From NCBI GenBank assembly GCA_015680685.1, contig MNCI01024020.1, forward strand, positions 468,454-532,453: 64,000 bases of DNA, read 5' to 3'. This DNA comes from Gnetum montanum. Lineage: Eukaryota; Streptophyta; Gnetopsida; Gnetales; Gnetaceae. Under the pieces are notes generated by a model. It saw nothing but the letters and a program-made list of their open reading frames with translations. It did no database searches and was not told where the DNA came from. Below are positions 1-11,490 of this stretch, piece by piece; the stretch's first letter is position 1; each line of letters begins with the position of its first letter. The position numbers and the translations under genes are program-made.

Positions 1-2443
1 CCCCCATTATCATCCCTCCTACTCATTCTTTCTAGACCAACCCATTATCTATCGTCGCTCCCTTTGTAATCGCACCTACACCTTTGCAACCCACAAGAAC
101 ATCTGCAATGGGTAGCCATGTCATCTCCTTAGCGTATCAATGCCCCTATTCCCCTGTTTATTTTTAGCCACCATTCCTCTGCAAACCATTCATCAATCCA
201 TTCCTGTAGTGCATCACATGCCAATCATGGCTACCCTACCACATGTTCACACCGTACCTACTTCACAGTCGTAAGAAACTTCCATTTTCATTCCTGCATT
301 TACACCTATCCCACCATAAGTGGTAGGCCCAGGCCCATCCACATGGTGGACCCCATTCATTGCTCCCCCTGTTATGCTACCATCGCAGATGTCTCACCAC
401 GTTCCCCACCAAGCCTACCAAACCCCACAGACGGTACAACCTAGTGCAGGAATATGGTCTTTTCCACCTCACACACAAGCTACCCATTCTATGGCACAAC
501 CCACAGCTATGGCTTCAACAACACCACCTACCAGGTGGTGGACAACGTAGCCACCACTATTCACAGGGGCCACTCCAACAGTACCACCGATGGATCACGC
601 TGCTACCCTTGTCACTCCATAGATGGGAGCTACCTCAGTAGTTCCCTAATCATTCGCATCATCGCAGGGTCTGGATCAAGTGTTCTAGCTTATCCAAACC
701 CTTACCAAGGAAATAAAATGCCCCAACATTGTCAGGTCTGACACGGTACAGGTTATGGACTTTTACCAAGATAACCCCATCAACCCAATAATCCCTCCAT
801 TGATGCTACCCCCAGGGATATCCCTCCCCCACTTTATGAAATAAAATGGGAAGGGGGATCCCAATGCACATCTTGTTACCTTTAGGTTTGAGTCTCTTCT
901 GTTGCAACAATGGCCACACACTATTATCTACGTCTTTGCCATGTCTCTAACCGGAACGGCCCTAGACTAGTACCATGCCCTACCACACTCCTCCACATCA
1001 ACCCTAGAGGATATTTTGACCCAATTTTTGATGTGCTTCAAGTTTAACTTGAAGCCAGAAATCATGCTAGATTAGCTGATGATCGTGAAGCAGGATCCTC
1101 TGGAATCGGTCCAGAAGTTCATCGAGTGTTGGAGCGCAACCCTTAATGAAATTCGTGAGTCCATCGCGGAGGCCCACTTACTATCCATCTTTAAGGGTGC
1201 AGTGAATGACTTCATTAAGTCTAAGTTGTACTACCTCACTCCTCGCACTCTTAGTCAAGCTTTCGCCCAAACTAAGAGCATCCAAGATGCGGCTAAGGTG
1301 AGAAAAGACCTAGCCTATGTTGCTCACAAGAACACCTTCAAAAATAAGGACAAGGTTAAGGCTACAACAGCCACGATGGCCATTGTGGTGAATGAGGCCA
1401 AACCCAAACCTAATAACAATGGTAACAAGAACAACAAAAATCTAGCCACACCCACAACTAACCCCATGCCCAAGCAAAGCAATGCACCACTACCTTCCAC
1501 TACCCGTCAAGCCTTCAGACCTTCTGAAGCAACTACTGGCAACGGGGTACATCCAACACAAGAGGATGTCAGAGGAGGGAGTCAGGAAACATCACGTTAC
1601 TGCGAACTCCTTAAGAACCCCTCTTTGACCCTACCCAATGAGCCCCTAGTCCCTAAGGGTTTTAGGCTAGATCAGTTTTATCACTACCACCAACAGTGTG
1701 GTCACAACACAGATTACTGTCTAGCATTGAAGGATGACATCCAAAGGATGATTGATCAAGGGAAGATGATGCTAGACAAAAGCAACCCAGTACACCCTAA
1801 AAATTAATCTCTACATTTCTACACTAACCCCCTCAATGCCAATAATGTCAGTTATGTCATAAAAACCATCAGTGTTGATAGTAACCTTTGACCACCCCAG
1901 CAGCCATTTATGGTCTGCATGCCTCATCATAGCGCACTAGCACCACTAGTGGCTGATCAAAGCCCGCAGTAACCTTTTTTCCAGAGAGCCCCTCCCTAAG
2001 CATCTGTTCCTGTGTCATCTATTAGCAAAACCATGCCACCCTTCCTGTTAACACCATTAGCTCTGTTTGTCATCAAGGGGCCAACTCCTTCAATAGCCCC
2101 TGCCCTGCATAAGATAGCTACACAGCTTTCTTGTCCTAAAAAATGAGAAGTGCATTTCATAGGTGAGACATTGAGGGAAGATACTGCCCCAAGTACTTCC
2201 AAGCCTACACCTTTACCCCCTGCATCTACATCCTTATCACCAAATAGAAATATTGTTATGACCACACAATCTGTGCCACCTCGCCAAAAAGGGTCTGAAC
2301 CCAGACTTGAAACTATCCCTCCTCGGGAAATCCATCTTTTGGGATGAATGGAAGAGGAGAAAGGCAGTAAACAAGGGGGTGGCCAAGACCTCCTGGATTC
2401 TCTCACATAGGTCAAACAAGCTCTAAAATAAAAGAATACTACC
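1..2443 (+). pseudogene. gag: Element A gag (capsid/nucleocapsid) with proline-rich linker, broken
   Basis: Gag packages retrotransposon RNA into cytoplasmic particles. The longest open piece (1079-1807) carries the retrotransposon gag core with the motif SVQKFIECWSATLNEI followed by the conserved NDFIKSKLYYL segment. A nucleocapsid-like site lies near 1675-1720, FYHYHQQCGHNTDYC, which matches the C-x2-H-x4-H-x4-C box of related plant gags except that the first Cys is Tyr. Before 1079 the proline/threonine-rich N-terminal half is spread over several frames. From 1808 to about 2443 a proline-rich linker leads to protease. C and D have the same order. Frameshifts and stops make it non-functional. 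Confidence 0.8.
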
Positions 2444-3303
2444 TTGAGCTTGTATGACCTAATCATGAGGTCTACCACACACTGTGAGGCTTTGGTCTTC
2501 ATGTTGATGGTGATTCCAGTTGATAGGGACATACTGACGGAAGAGGAAGCCATCCATTTGGTCATGCTTCCCTCTACGCCTACAAAGCTAAAGTTGTCCC
2601 AACTGAATTTTTGTGATGACTTCATTAGGGAAGACTCCAAAAGAGGTTAGGTGACTAGAACACCTCTATTCATCATAATTCGGGTCGACCAACATAAGAT
2701 CCGAAGGGTACACATTGATTATGGCGCTGCCACGAATGTCATCCCCTTCCCTATTATGGACAAGTTGGGTTTGGTCAACCAGATCAGACCCAAAATAATG
2801 TCGTGCCTAAAGTTGTTCAATGGGGCATGGGTCATGGTGAAGGGCACGGTCCATATAGACTTCATGGCAGGAGACAAGTTCCCCATGGATGCAATGTTCA
2901 TCGTGGTTGAAGAGATGCTTGGGTTTAACCTGATCTTGGGGAGGTCATGGTTAGCACAACTTAGGGTTGTCTCTTCACCCATTTACTAGGAGATCCACCT
3001 ACCATATGTAGGTAGGGAGGTGGTAATCAATGGCGACAAGCCAACAACACAAGCTATCATAATGTGGACATGGAATAGGGCTCAGAGGTCATAGCCTTTA
3101 AGAATGAAGTGCCTGTCGCAGCACGCACTAACCATCCAACGAAATAACTGACTCAACGAGCCGTTTCCCAAAACAAAAATGTGTGGGCTGAGTTGCCCTT
3201 CCAAGCAGAGGGCAATGATGTAGACAAAGGCCCTAGCAAGGTGCCTTAACCTTATGTCTCGCCTAACCCACGATGGGTCAAGAAGCAGCTACGCATAGTG
3301 TAG
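2444..3303 (+). pseudogene. pro: Element A retropepsin-type protease, broken
   Basis: The aspartic protease cleaves the Gag-Pol polyprotein. A conserved lead-in begins SLYDLIMRSTTHCEAL at about 2447 and the protease core occupies 2651-2989. The active-site stretch reads HIDYGAATNV; element B has HIDDGAATNV, so A carries Tyr where B keeps Asp-Asp-Gly. The C-terminal flap motif NLILGRSWLAQL is present. The frame ends with the sequence KKQLRIV and a stop at 3301-3303, matching KKQLRLA plus stop in B. In-frame stops at about 2648 and 2987 break it. As in Ogre elements, RT does not follow directly. Confidence 0.8.
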
Positions 3304-3753
3304 CAACCCCACTATTTCCTACCCAGTCACCACCCTTTGTACATTTACCATTTTCCTTTATTTTTCATCCATTCATCTACACTGAATGTGACCTTCTCTT
3401 GTTATTGCATCACTCATTTACATAACCGTGGCCCGAAATGGCCTAAAACAATGCTACACCAATGGCTTGAAATGGCCTAAAATATGCTACCCCCATGGCT
3501 CGAAATGGCCTAAAACTACACTACGCTATGGTCAAAAATGGCCTAAAACTAACCCATAGCCCAAAATGGCCTAAAACTAAAACATTAAGAACAAAAATTT
3601 TACATGCAATTCATCACGTAGACAGTGCATAAGTTAGCATACAACCAATTTCTATTTCCAAAATCCTCTTTTCATTCAAAACATTTATCTTTTAAACAAT
3701 GTTTGCAAAAATTTTACACAATTCCAAAATTTCAAAAAACAAATCCCATGTTG
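3304..3753. repeat. GGCC-rich tandem repeat between convergent gag-pro and opposite-strand gene
   Basis: About five units of roughly 33 bp lie at 3429-3583, each containing a core close to TGGCCCGAAATGGCCTAAAA followed by a variable ACTA-rich stretch. The core has GGCC on both sides of a short A-rich spacer. The repeat separates the stop codon of gag-pro (3303) from the stop codon of the minus-strand gene (3754-3756). The flanks 3304-3428 and 3584-3753 hold no gene; the latter is AT-rich and is the likely 3' UTR of the minus-strand gene. The same motif in inverse orientation occupies the equivalent place in element B (42340-42660). Confidence 0.75.
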
Positions 3754-6461
3754 TCATGGGTTCTCTACACCTGCATCATATTTTTCACTATCATTCACTT
3801 CTGCATCACCCTCTTCTGTATCTCCTTCTATGTTTTCCTCTACTTCCCCTTCATTCTTGCCCTCTGTGGGCCCTGCGCCCTCATCCGGAACCTACATTGT
3901 AGAAATGAAGTAGTCAGCTAGGGTAACATACGCAAGCTATAGCAGAGCATGAGCATCAACATAGCAGAAAGTGACTGACCTGAGATGGCCCTGTGTCTAT
4001 CTCAAAAGGTATCTGATCTAAACCAAGCCCAAGGTAGTGCCAGACCTCCTCTTCCATGATATCTGTCCTAGGCTTAACACTAGGTTCAGTGTCTACGGTA
4101 GCTTTCTCCTTCTTGACAGTCCTCCATCTTGGCGGTCTTGGAGAAAAGGAGGTGGTGGCAGTCTCACCTGTGGGAAGGTCTACTTCCCATTCAAGAGATT
4201 TTGTGACCTTTACCTGCTGCATGAACTTGTCATAGGCATCAAAAGTGCCAATGGCATCTACAAATTCCTTATAGGTAAATGCCTCCATGAAAGCGTCCCT
4301 GTATAGTTTACAATAGGTGGCACATTCTAGTTTATAAATGCATTTATGGTTTTTCTGGGACTACCCCCATTCATAAACCCTTGCACTGTAATCCTTCCAA
4401 TCTTGAATCTTCTAGGCCAACAAGTCCATTTGCATTCATTGCTCTATGATTTCTTAGGTGGATTCATTGTTCAATCGTACAACTGTCCAATACTTGGCAT
4501 AAAATATCACAGTCATGTGCCAATACTCATTATTAGTATCACAGGCTATGAGGAATTCGTTCCTTGATTTGAGATCTTCCACCTCGACACTCAGGTTAGC
4601 CTTCTCTAACTCAGCCTTCTGGACTCATTTCCACAGATCTTCGTTGATGTGCCTACACTCCCACAAGGAGTGGACCGAGTGCAAAGCACATTTGCTAGCC
4701 TTGTTGTATGCGCGATGAGGCACCTCAGTCACTTTAGGTGGGAATGTAGGTACAACACCAACTTTCAAGGCCCATGACAGAGGCTATCACCACACAAAGA
4801 GCACATTAGTCATGATAGCATAGCAAGGTTAGCAAATTCAAGATCTCTAGCGTAGCAACATGAGAGCACCTAGCATAACTACTTACCCACTTCAGGATCG
4901 ACCTACTGGAGATGGTTGATCATGTCATCGATGATCCCTTACATGAATGTAAACTTGTCAAGGGTCTCGGTCCATGGTTCCAGGCAAACCAGAGGGGGTC
5001 CTACAGCATCAACATCAATGTGTGTCATGCAATTAAACAGGTCAGCAATGATCAAGGTGAACTGTGATGTGACTATGGGTAAAGTAACTCACCAATGTCT
5101 AACTAAAGTTCCCCTCCTTTCTGACTCAAAAAAATGGTAGCACCTTTTGCATTTCTCCACTCCCCTGATGCTAAACCACTTTCGACAAGGGGATCTCTAG
5201 CAGAAGTCCCTTCCAAGTTGATGTGGATTTCTTTCTTATTTGCTGGCACCTTTCCTTTTGAGGAACCATCATTCTTTCCATCAGTTGGATACTCTTCCTC
5301 ATCTCCAAAAATGTCCTCCTTGTCCATAGGAGGATTTTTCCTAATAACAAGAGCCCCTACCTTAGTGACAGGAGCTCTTTCTCCCTTGACCAGGGCCCTT
5401 TCCTCTAAGATTAGGGCCTCCGCGTCTTTATTTGTCGCCCTCATCTTGGGGGCCAACACCTCTTTGTCACCTTCTTCTTCTTCCTCTTCTTCCTCTAGTA
5501 GCCAAAAACATGTTTGCATTATCTCAAAACAGGTTAGCTTAAAGTAGGTGCTACGATACGCTACACTGTTTAGCATAGCATAGCATAGCAGGCATTAACA
5601 AAATAGGTGAATAAATAAGCATGAAAAAAAGCGTTTACCAATGGGGGGTTGCATCCTCTGTAGTTTAAACCGTAGTCTTTGCCCCTCCTCTTCTTCCATG
5701 CGGAGGGTGAAACACCACTAATTTTGGCCTGGCACTTTTAGACAAGAATCAAGCTAAGTCATGCTACTGCCCAACATGAGTACTACATGACCAGACTTGG
5801 AGGCCTCCAAAACAGCCCCCGATGACCCATGATTCAATAGCCAAGGTCCCCCTGGGGCCCACAGGTGACTGCACCAACTTCCAACATTTAGAATCAAAAT
5901 TTTCGGGTTCAAAATGTTTGGTTTTGGCTAAGTTCACTTTGGTTACTTTTTAGATGCTGCACAGCGTAAGGATGTCACCAACTTTTGGAGCCTAAAATTG
6001 AGTCAAAATAGGCCAAAATAAAGCACAAGGACCTCCCATGACCTTCACCAAGGTCCCCAGTAGCTCCTAGCCTCCAGAAAATCAAGATTTGGGCCTCAAA
6101 TATGCCATTTTGACTTGGTGACGCTGAGGTTACTTTTTCAGACGCTGCACAGCGTAAGGATCAGCGTCACCAACTTTTAGAGCCCCAAAACTGAGCCAAA
6201 ATGACTTGATTTCAAGCGTGCAAGTCATCCTTAGGGTCCACTATTGATAACTATGGGTCCTAGCCCTCAAAAATTCCATATTTCAGCTCAAAATTGCAAG
6301 TTTTGGAGGTCACACTGCAAGTCACGCTAGGCAGTCAAATTTCTCTTGTTGTACATTTCATTATAAATCCCCATTTGTGGGCTTGTCAAGCCCTCATGGT
6401 CTAAATTAAATGTACTTTCATGGGCTTGAATAACCCATGAATTGTAAAATGCAATGTACTT

Positions 6462-6745
6462 GGTCAAGAATGCAACTCTCGCCAACACACATCCAACTCA
6501 TGCACAACTATCCCATGAATTGTGAGATACATTGAACCTGGTCAAGAATGCAACTCTCGCCAACACATATCCAAATCATGCACAACTATCCCACATGTTG
6601 TGAGATACATTGAACCTAGTTAAGAATGCAACTCTTGCCAACACACATCCAACTTATGCACAACTATCCCACACGTTGTGAGATACATTGAACCTGGTCA
6701 AGAATGCAACTCTCGCCAACACACATCCAACTCGTGCCAACTATC
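6462..6745 (+). repeat. 78-bp tandem repeat in U3 of the solo LTR
   Basis: Roughly 3.6 copies of a 78-bp unit start at 6462, 6540, 6618 and 6696. Each begins near GGTCAAGAATGCAACTCTCG and contains CCAACACACATCCAACTC. The array ends about 90 bp before the TATA box, the usual place for LTR enhancer repeats. The C LTRs have a different U3 array at this position. Confidence 0.85.
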
Positions 6746-6835
6746 CATGGGACACATGTCACTAGATCTTCTTTCCTCTTATCTTCTAGCCATTGATTCC
6801 ATTCTTTAATTTCATGCCCGAGCCCGGCCCAACCC

Positions 6836-6843
6836 TATAAATA
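6836..6843 (+). promoter_or_regulatory. TATA box of the solo LTR
   Basis: TATAAATA lies in an otherwise GC-richer stretch right after the U3 repeats. It is about 585 bp before the LTR 3' end, so R-U5 would be near 550 bp. The equivalent site in the C 3' LTR is CATAAATA on the minus strand at 16219-16226. Confidence 0.7.
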
Positions 6844-9800
6844 CCCTGTCAATTCACATAAAAGGGGAGGAGGCAAAAAAATTGGGAGGCAAAAATTGGA
6901 GAGATTGACAATTCTGAGAGAGGATAGAACCTGCAATCCTTGGGCGCTTGACACACCTGACTGTTGGCATCCAAGAATTTTTCACCTTCATCATTACATC
7001 ATCGCGTCATATCATCCTGAGGCTAGGCGTTTGACTTGCCATCCACACGTGTGCAACTACGCTTTGACCAGTGCACATTTTTTAAAATAATATAATACAA
7101 TTTCATTATTACCTTCCATTTACATTATTTACTTTGGTTTATGCTCTATTTACACTTTATTTATAATTCAGTACACTCTATTTACATTTCGTATCGCTAT
7201 TTGCATTCCGTTTACATCCCATTTACGATAACCCTAGTGCTAGTCGTAGCTTACACTCAGGGAAGTCCTTGGTTGATTTGCGTGCAGACCATCCAAGGCA
7301 CTCTACCTTTGTTTACTTTTCCAACTTACCATTGGGTGAAGGTAGGGTCAAATGTGGCTGTCCAATGATCTCTCGGTGTCTGTTTCCCTTCCAGCCTTAC
7401 ATTGATGATTTAGGTCAGTACAGAGGGTTTCCTTAGCTGAAGGAGGCCTCTTTCACTGTAACTTAGTGGCCACCATTTCAAGAATGATATGTTTCCCTTG
7501 TCATACGCTATCGACGGTAGCAAGGGATGCCTCTCTTATGTTGTCTTGGCCACGAAAGTTGTGGGCCACCCGATCCTTAGTAGTCACGAAGAACGACTCC
7601 CCAATTGCTTTTGGGGGATCTTGGGTTGGGGTGATCCAGAAGATCTAGTAGATCCATGGTTTGGAAATCTGGTTACGATTCCCCATTACCTAGGCCCCAT
7701 TCTCATGGACTACCAAAAACTCCATGAAATGCCACAAACAAGCTATGTAAAAGACGTAATGCACATTGAAATAGAACTTCTGCTTCTTATGGAGCCCCAC
7801 GATTTCAGCCTGCAAGCCTTTACACAAAGACCTAGCCCAGTTGTGTAAAGGCTTGCTCTTCCATGACCTCATGCATTACCCAAGCTTGCTCAATCCCAAG
7901 GATCTTCCCCTAGGAAAGTAGCTGGGGGAAAGCGTGAGCATAGAAGATAGGATAAACTTCTTTGGCAAGTCCATCCTTCACCTTCTCCATAGAAATCCCC
8001 TTTCACTCTTTGGCAACCCCTATCCACTCCTCGATGTCTTCCTTCTAAAGGTTTAGCTCCTTCTTGATCTTTGACCCTATGAGGATTCCATCAATAGGAA
8101 CACTAAAAAGATCCATGAATAGCTGGTCATTGACTTCAATGACCACTTGCACACCGTTTATGCGTGTGCGGAAGCAATCTGCCTTATCGGAGAAGGAGTC
8201 CACTAGGCCAAGCATCTCAGTGGTAGGGATGCTTGGATTTGAGGCCAAGAACAAATTCATGAGCTTGGCACCTTGTAGATTCTTGACTATGGAATCCGAG
8301 GCCTCGTTGCATATCCAACATTGGCTCACATCTACTTCTCTATACTTGAAGTAGATGTTTGCCTCTTGGCTTCTGGTAGTTATCACCATTACCTCCTAAG
8401 ATTTCTTCGTCCCTATAGCAGTTTGCAGAGAAGCAGTTAGCATAAAAACACAAAAAATATATAAAAAATAGCAAATACACTCGAGCATGCAGTAACTACT
8501 GTTTAGCTTACTAGGCTTATATGGCAATGGGAATGGCAAAAGAGTGACCAAGACATCTTCAACGGTAATCAATTTGAAAGGTGTCCATCCCTCATCCAAC
8601 CAACCGAGCTCCTTGCATCTATTATAGCATGTGGGATATCGGTCTGGGTAGGTGTGGTACTCACCCTCGCATTGACCTATCACACTTGCACGTATATTCT
8701 CAACAGAAGAGAATTCCCGCAGGGCCATTTGTGCTATGGTCAACATATTCGTATTGTTGTAAAGCCCTCCTTCATTGATGAAAAACCTAGTAACAAGAAC
8801 ACATCATTAACACTTGGTCAGCATAGCGAATATTGCATAGCATAGCAAAATGTGACTACAAAACTCACCCGCCAGCATAGTAAACGATTCCTGGTGGGTT
8901 TTGGAAGCATGTTCCCATATGACATGCGACAAACAATGTGTTGTAATGATGATAGCACTTGTACTCAGGCATGTTCCAGATCCAAGCCAAACGCGTCAAA
9001 TTTTTTGGGGTGCCAATTGGATCCTTCTCCCTGCCTACTACTAATTTAACCATCCTTCAAATACCTCAGAATACCCTGATTTATCCTAGGCAATAGGGTT
9101 TCTACTATGACAGTTGCTACCTCCTCCACTAGGTGTGACCAAACGATCACACTAAAGTGTTGAAGGAGGAATTGTAGGAACTCCTTTGCTCCATCCTTGA
9201 ACTAGACCCCCTAATCCCCCACACATATATGGGGAGGAGGAATATGGTCCACTGGTTTATTCATGCAGCACAAGACCCCTACAATTTCTAGGACAATTAG
9301 TATGGGCCTTAACGCTACCCTGCACAACACAACAGCAAATGTTAGCATCATGTTTGAGTGTGATACACACATAGCATAGTAAGAATTAGCATTTTAGCAA
9401 ATAGCATAGTAGCAATCCTCTTCCTGCATATAGCATAGCAAAAACATGAAAGTAATAGCGTAGCAAAAATAGTCTAGTGTAGCAACAAAGCGATTAACCC
9501 TAACAAAGCGATTGGCACTACACCCTGATAAAACACGTGTCACATTGTCACATCATGCATGGCCAAACCCTCCTAAGGATCCTATGCTATGCCTTTCAAA
9601 AGCCAAGTAGTTTAAACAGTCCAAGATTCTACGGTAATGACAGTCGCAATGATGGTAGTTTAAGCGACCTTGCATGCAACTTTAGCATAGCGTTTGTGCA
9701 TCCACCATGGCCAAAATGGCAACAATGATGATATAAAAGCCACAACAACAACACAATGACAGAAAACACAGATAGCTAAAGCTAAATCACAGAAAATGAA

Positions 9801-10129
9801 AGTAAGAAAAACAAAAACAAAAACAGATGCACGAGGAAATAGAAGAAGCATAGCAGCCTACCGGGTCAATGGTGTCTCCTCTCGCACCGTGACATGTGCT
9901 TGTGTTATGTGCCCTAGGTTTCCTTCACCTTATCGACCTTGGCGAGTGCCAAGTGTGTGCATTTCTTCTTGGGAGCCATCATCTTGCTTGTTGACTCTTT
10001 CTCCTTGTTGTGTCAAAACCACCTTGCTCTCTGATGACACAATTGCTCTGCACTCTAAATCGCTCTATGCTCCAAACGTGAGCTTTGCACTGTTATGGTG
10101 AAAATAATGAGCTTACCAAAGGTTAATCC

Positions 10130-10139
10130 CTATTTATAG
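10130..10139 (-). promoter_or_regulatory. TATA box of the opposite-strand gene in element A
   Basis: The minus strand reads CTATAAATAG about 150 bp before the MAPK start codon. The block from here to the start aligns with element B 37595-37760, where the site is CATAAATAGG. Conservation of TATA box, leader and start codon in two diverged elements supports a real promoter rather than read-through from an LTR. Confidence 0.7.
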
Positions 10140-10439
10140 CCATAATGGTAAAAAGGGGAAACTTATCATTTTCTCTTTCCATTTAATGCATGGTATGTTG
10201 TGCAGCATAGCATGCTCGCCACGACACCGTAGCACTATTGTGCAGCATAGCATGCTCGCCATGACACAATTACTACCAACATGTGTCTCTTAACCAGACT
10301 TTCATCTCATTTTGATAAGTTGAGAAAAAATGGAAATTCATCATGATCTCTCTTCACCGTTAGCTTTAGCAGGTCCACACGGCAAGCTCGTGAGACAACT
10401 AAACCCAGAACTAATAGACTAGGATTCACCTACAGTTAG
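10140..10439. other. Intergenic stretch between opposite-strand promoter and RT, no gene seen
   Basis: This stretch separates the divergent starts of the minus-strand gene and the RT block. It contains a near-duplicated segment with GCATAGCATGCTCGCCA at about 10204-10262, and is otherwise unremarkable. The equivalent interval in B (36840-37590) is longer and carries the TTTAA-GTC motif repeats, which I do not see here. Confidence 0.6.
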
Positions 10440-11463
10440 CACCATAGTGTCCTTAGAAACATCCCCAGATTGGCCTGAGCATCTGGTTCAAACCCTAGAT
10501 TTAGAGGTCGGGGATGTAACTAAGGACCCTCTCATCGAGACGCCTGTGACCACGTCCAAGGGGAAAGTAAAAACATTAAAACTTAGTTCCCTCCTAGATT
10601 CGTAGATGCACAAAGATTTAGCCAGGATTCTGAAAGACAACATTGGAGTCTTTTCATGGTCATACAATGATATGCCAGGTTTAGACCCGAGGCTGATACA
10701 GCACAACATCGTCTTATACCCGCACATGAAAGTAATCAAGTAGAAGTCTTGTAAGGTTAAACCATAGATTGCACTAGCTGTGTGGGATGAAATGACCAAG
10801 CTATACCAAGCTGGTTTCATCCGAGTAGTTGATTACTCAGAATGGGTGTCCAATGTTGTTGTAGTTTCCAAGAAAATGGGAGGAATATGGATCTGTATAG
10901 ACTTCCGGGATCTGAACAAAGTAATGATCAAAGATGATTTCCCACTTCCGAGCATTGATCAACCCATTGACACCATGGTTGGTCATGCTTTGTTATCCTT
11001 CATGGATGGTTTCTCTAGCTACAACCACCTACTAGTGAGCCATGACTTACATCTTTAGTGAATACATCTTAGAAACACTAAACGACTATGTGGATGATAT
11101 AGCAGTCAAATCTAAGGAGGTCGTTGATCATTCCCATGATCTAGGTGTAGTCTTCAAGTGTTGTCAAATGCACGACTTGCACCTCAATCCTAAAAAGTGT
11201 GTCTTTGGGGTGAGAACCGGACACATATTAAGGTTTGTAGTATCAGAGGCCAGAATACGGGTGGACCCTGACAAAGTTAAGGCCATCGTCAACCTGGCAC
11301 CTCTTGCAAACCTTAAAGAATTATGTGGGTTATAAGGTAAGGTATAGTTCATCCGAAGGTTTATAGAAAAGTTAACTGACAAGTTACACCCCATGCAACA
11401 TCTTCTAAAGAAAGGGATTAACTTCGAATGGACAACTCAGTGCCAATAAGCCTTCGAGGATCT
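10440..11463 (+). pseudogene. pol: Element A reverse transcriptase, internally deleted and truncated
   Basis: RT copies element RNA into cDNA. The lead-in (10440-10780) aligns with B and C. The core shows KLYQAGFIRVVDYSEWVSN, the fingers/palm motif ICIDFRDLNK, the ALLSFMDGFS motif and the catalytic YVDD box at about 11090. About 100 bp are missing near 11022-11040: the stretch that in B and C encodes the FMTPWGTF and FGLKNA motifs. After HPMQHLLKKGINFEWTT the sequence ends at a junction, so RNase H and integrase are absent. There are several stops. Confidence 0.85.
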
Positions 11464-11490
11464 GAATGGACAACTCAGTGCCAATAAGCC
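11426..11490. other. Rearrangement junction with a 27-bp duplication
   Basis: An identical 27-bp stretch beginning GAATGGACAACTCAGTGCC occurs at 11426-11452 and 11464-11490, separated by 11 bp. The first copy belongs to the end of A's RT. Directly after the second copy, element D gag begins on the other strand. This looks like a break joined with templated filler DNA. It truncates A and D together. Confidence 0.8.

Larger units (their letters stand above)
5708..7422 (+). mobile_element. Solo LTR of the element C family, inserted in exon 4 of the opposite-strand gene
   Basis: The segment begins TGAAACACCAC and ends GGTCAGTACA, and is flanked on both sides by GAGGG (5703-5707 and 7423-7427), a perfect 5-bp target duplication. 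No internal retrotransposon sequence is present, so it is a solo LTR left by LTR-LTR recombination. The start and the R-U5 part (about 6860-7422) match the LTRs of element C read on the minus strand. The target is exon 4 of the minus-strand gene: sequence on either side rejoins the homologous exon of element B near 40290-40320. Confidence 0.92.
3754..10100 (-). pseudogene. Opposite-strand eight-exon gene of element A (decayed copy)
   Basis: Aligning this strand with 37630-42162 gives eight matching exons with GT-AG borders: exon 1 9862 to about 10100, exon 2 8869-9319, exon 3 about 8500-8786, exon 4 5639-5702 plus 7423-8412, exon 5 5093-5494, exon 6 4887-5000, exon 7 3980-4783, exon 8 3754-3891. 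The start near 9979-9982 reads MAPKKKCTHLALAKVDK. Exon 2 has LIVLEIVGVLCC and EFLQFLLQHFSVIVWSH, resembling HAD phosphatases of the FCP1/SCP group. Exon 5 is Glu-rich, exon 7 has a heptad-like segment, and exon 8 is an acidic tail ending VENP-stop. Exon 4 is split by a solo LTR and several exons have stops, so this copy is dead. The function of the whole protein is unknown. Confidence 0.7.
1..11463 (+). mobile_element. Element A: Tat/Ogre-type Ty3/gypsy retrotransposon, truncated at both ends
   Basis: Sense-strand order is gag (1-2443), protease (2444-3303), a convergent gene on the minus strand (3754-10100) and RT (10440-11463). The 5' LTR and primer site lie left of the window. The right end stops inside pol just before RNase H, at a rearrangement junction with element D. 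Element B has the same gene order in the opposite orientation and is recognisably the same family by protein and by non-coding repeats. Assignment to the Tat lineage rests on B and C, where both RNase H domains and a tRNA-Asn primer site are visible. The element is dead: every reading frame is broken. Confidence 0.85.

Noticed and set aside
3625-3921. 98-codon plus-strand hydrophobic ORF
   Set aside because: It lies antisense to exon 8 and the 3' UTR of the opposite-strand gene; the hydrophobicity comes from the complement of acidic codons.
5134-5547. 137-codon plus-strand Ser/Pro-rich ORF
   Set aside because: It is the shadow of exon 5 (Glu/Lys-rich) on the other strand; only the minus-strand frame is conserved in element B.
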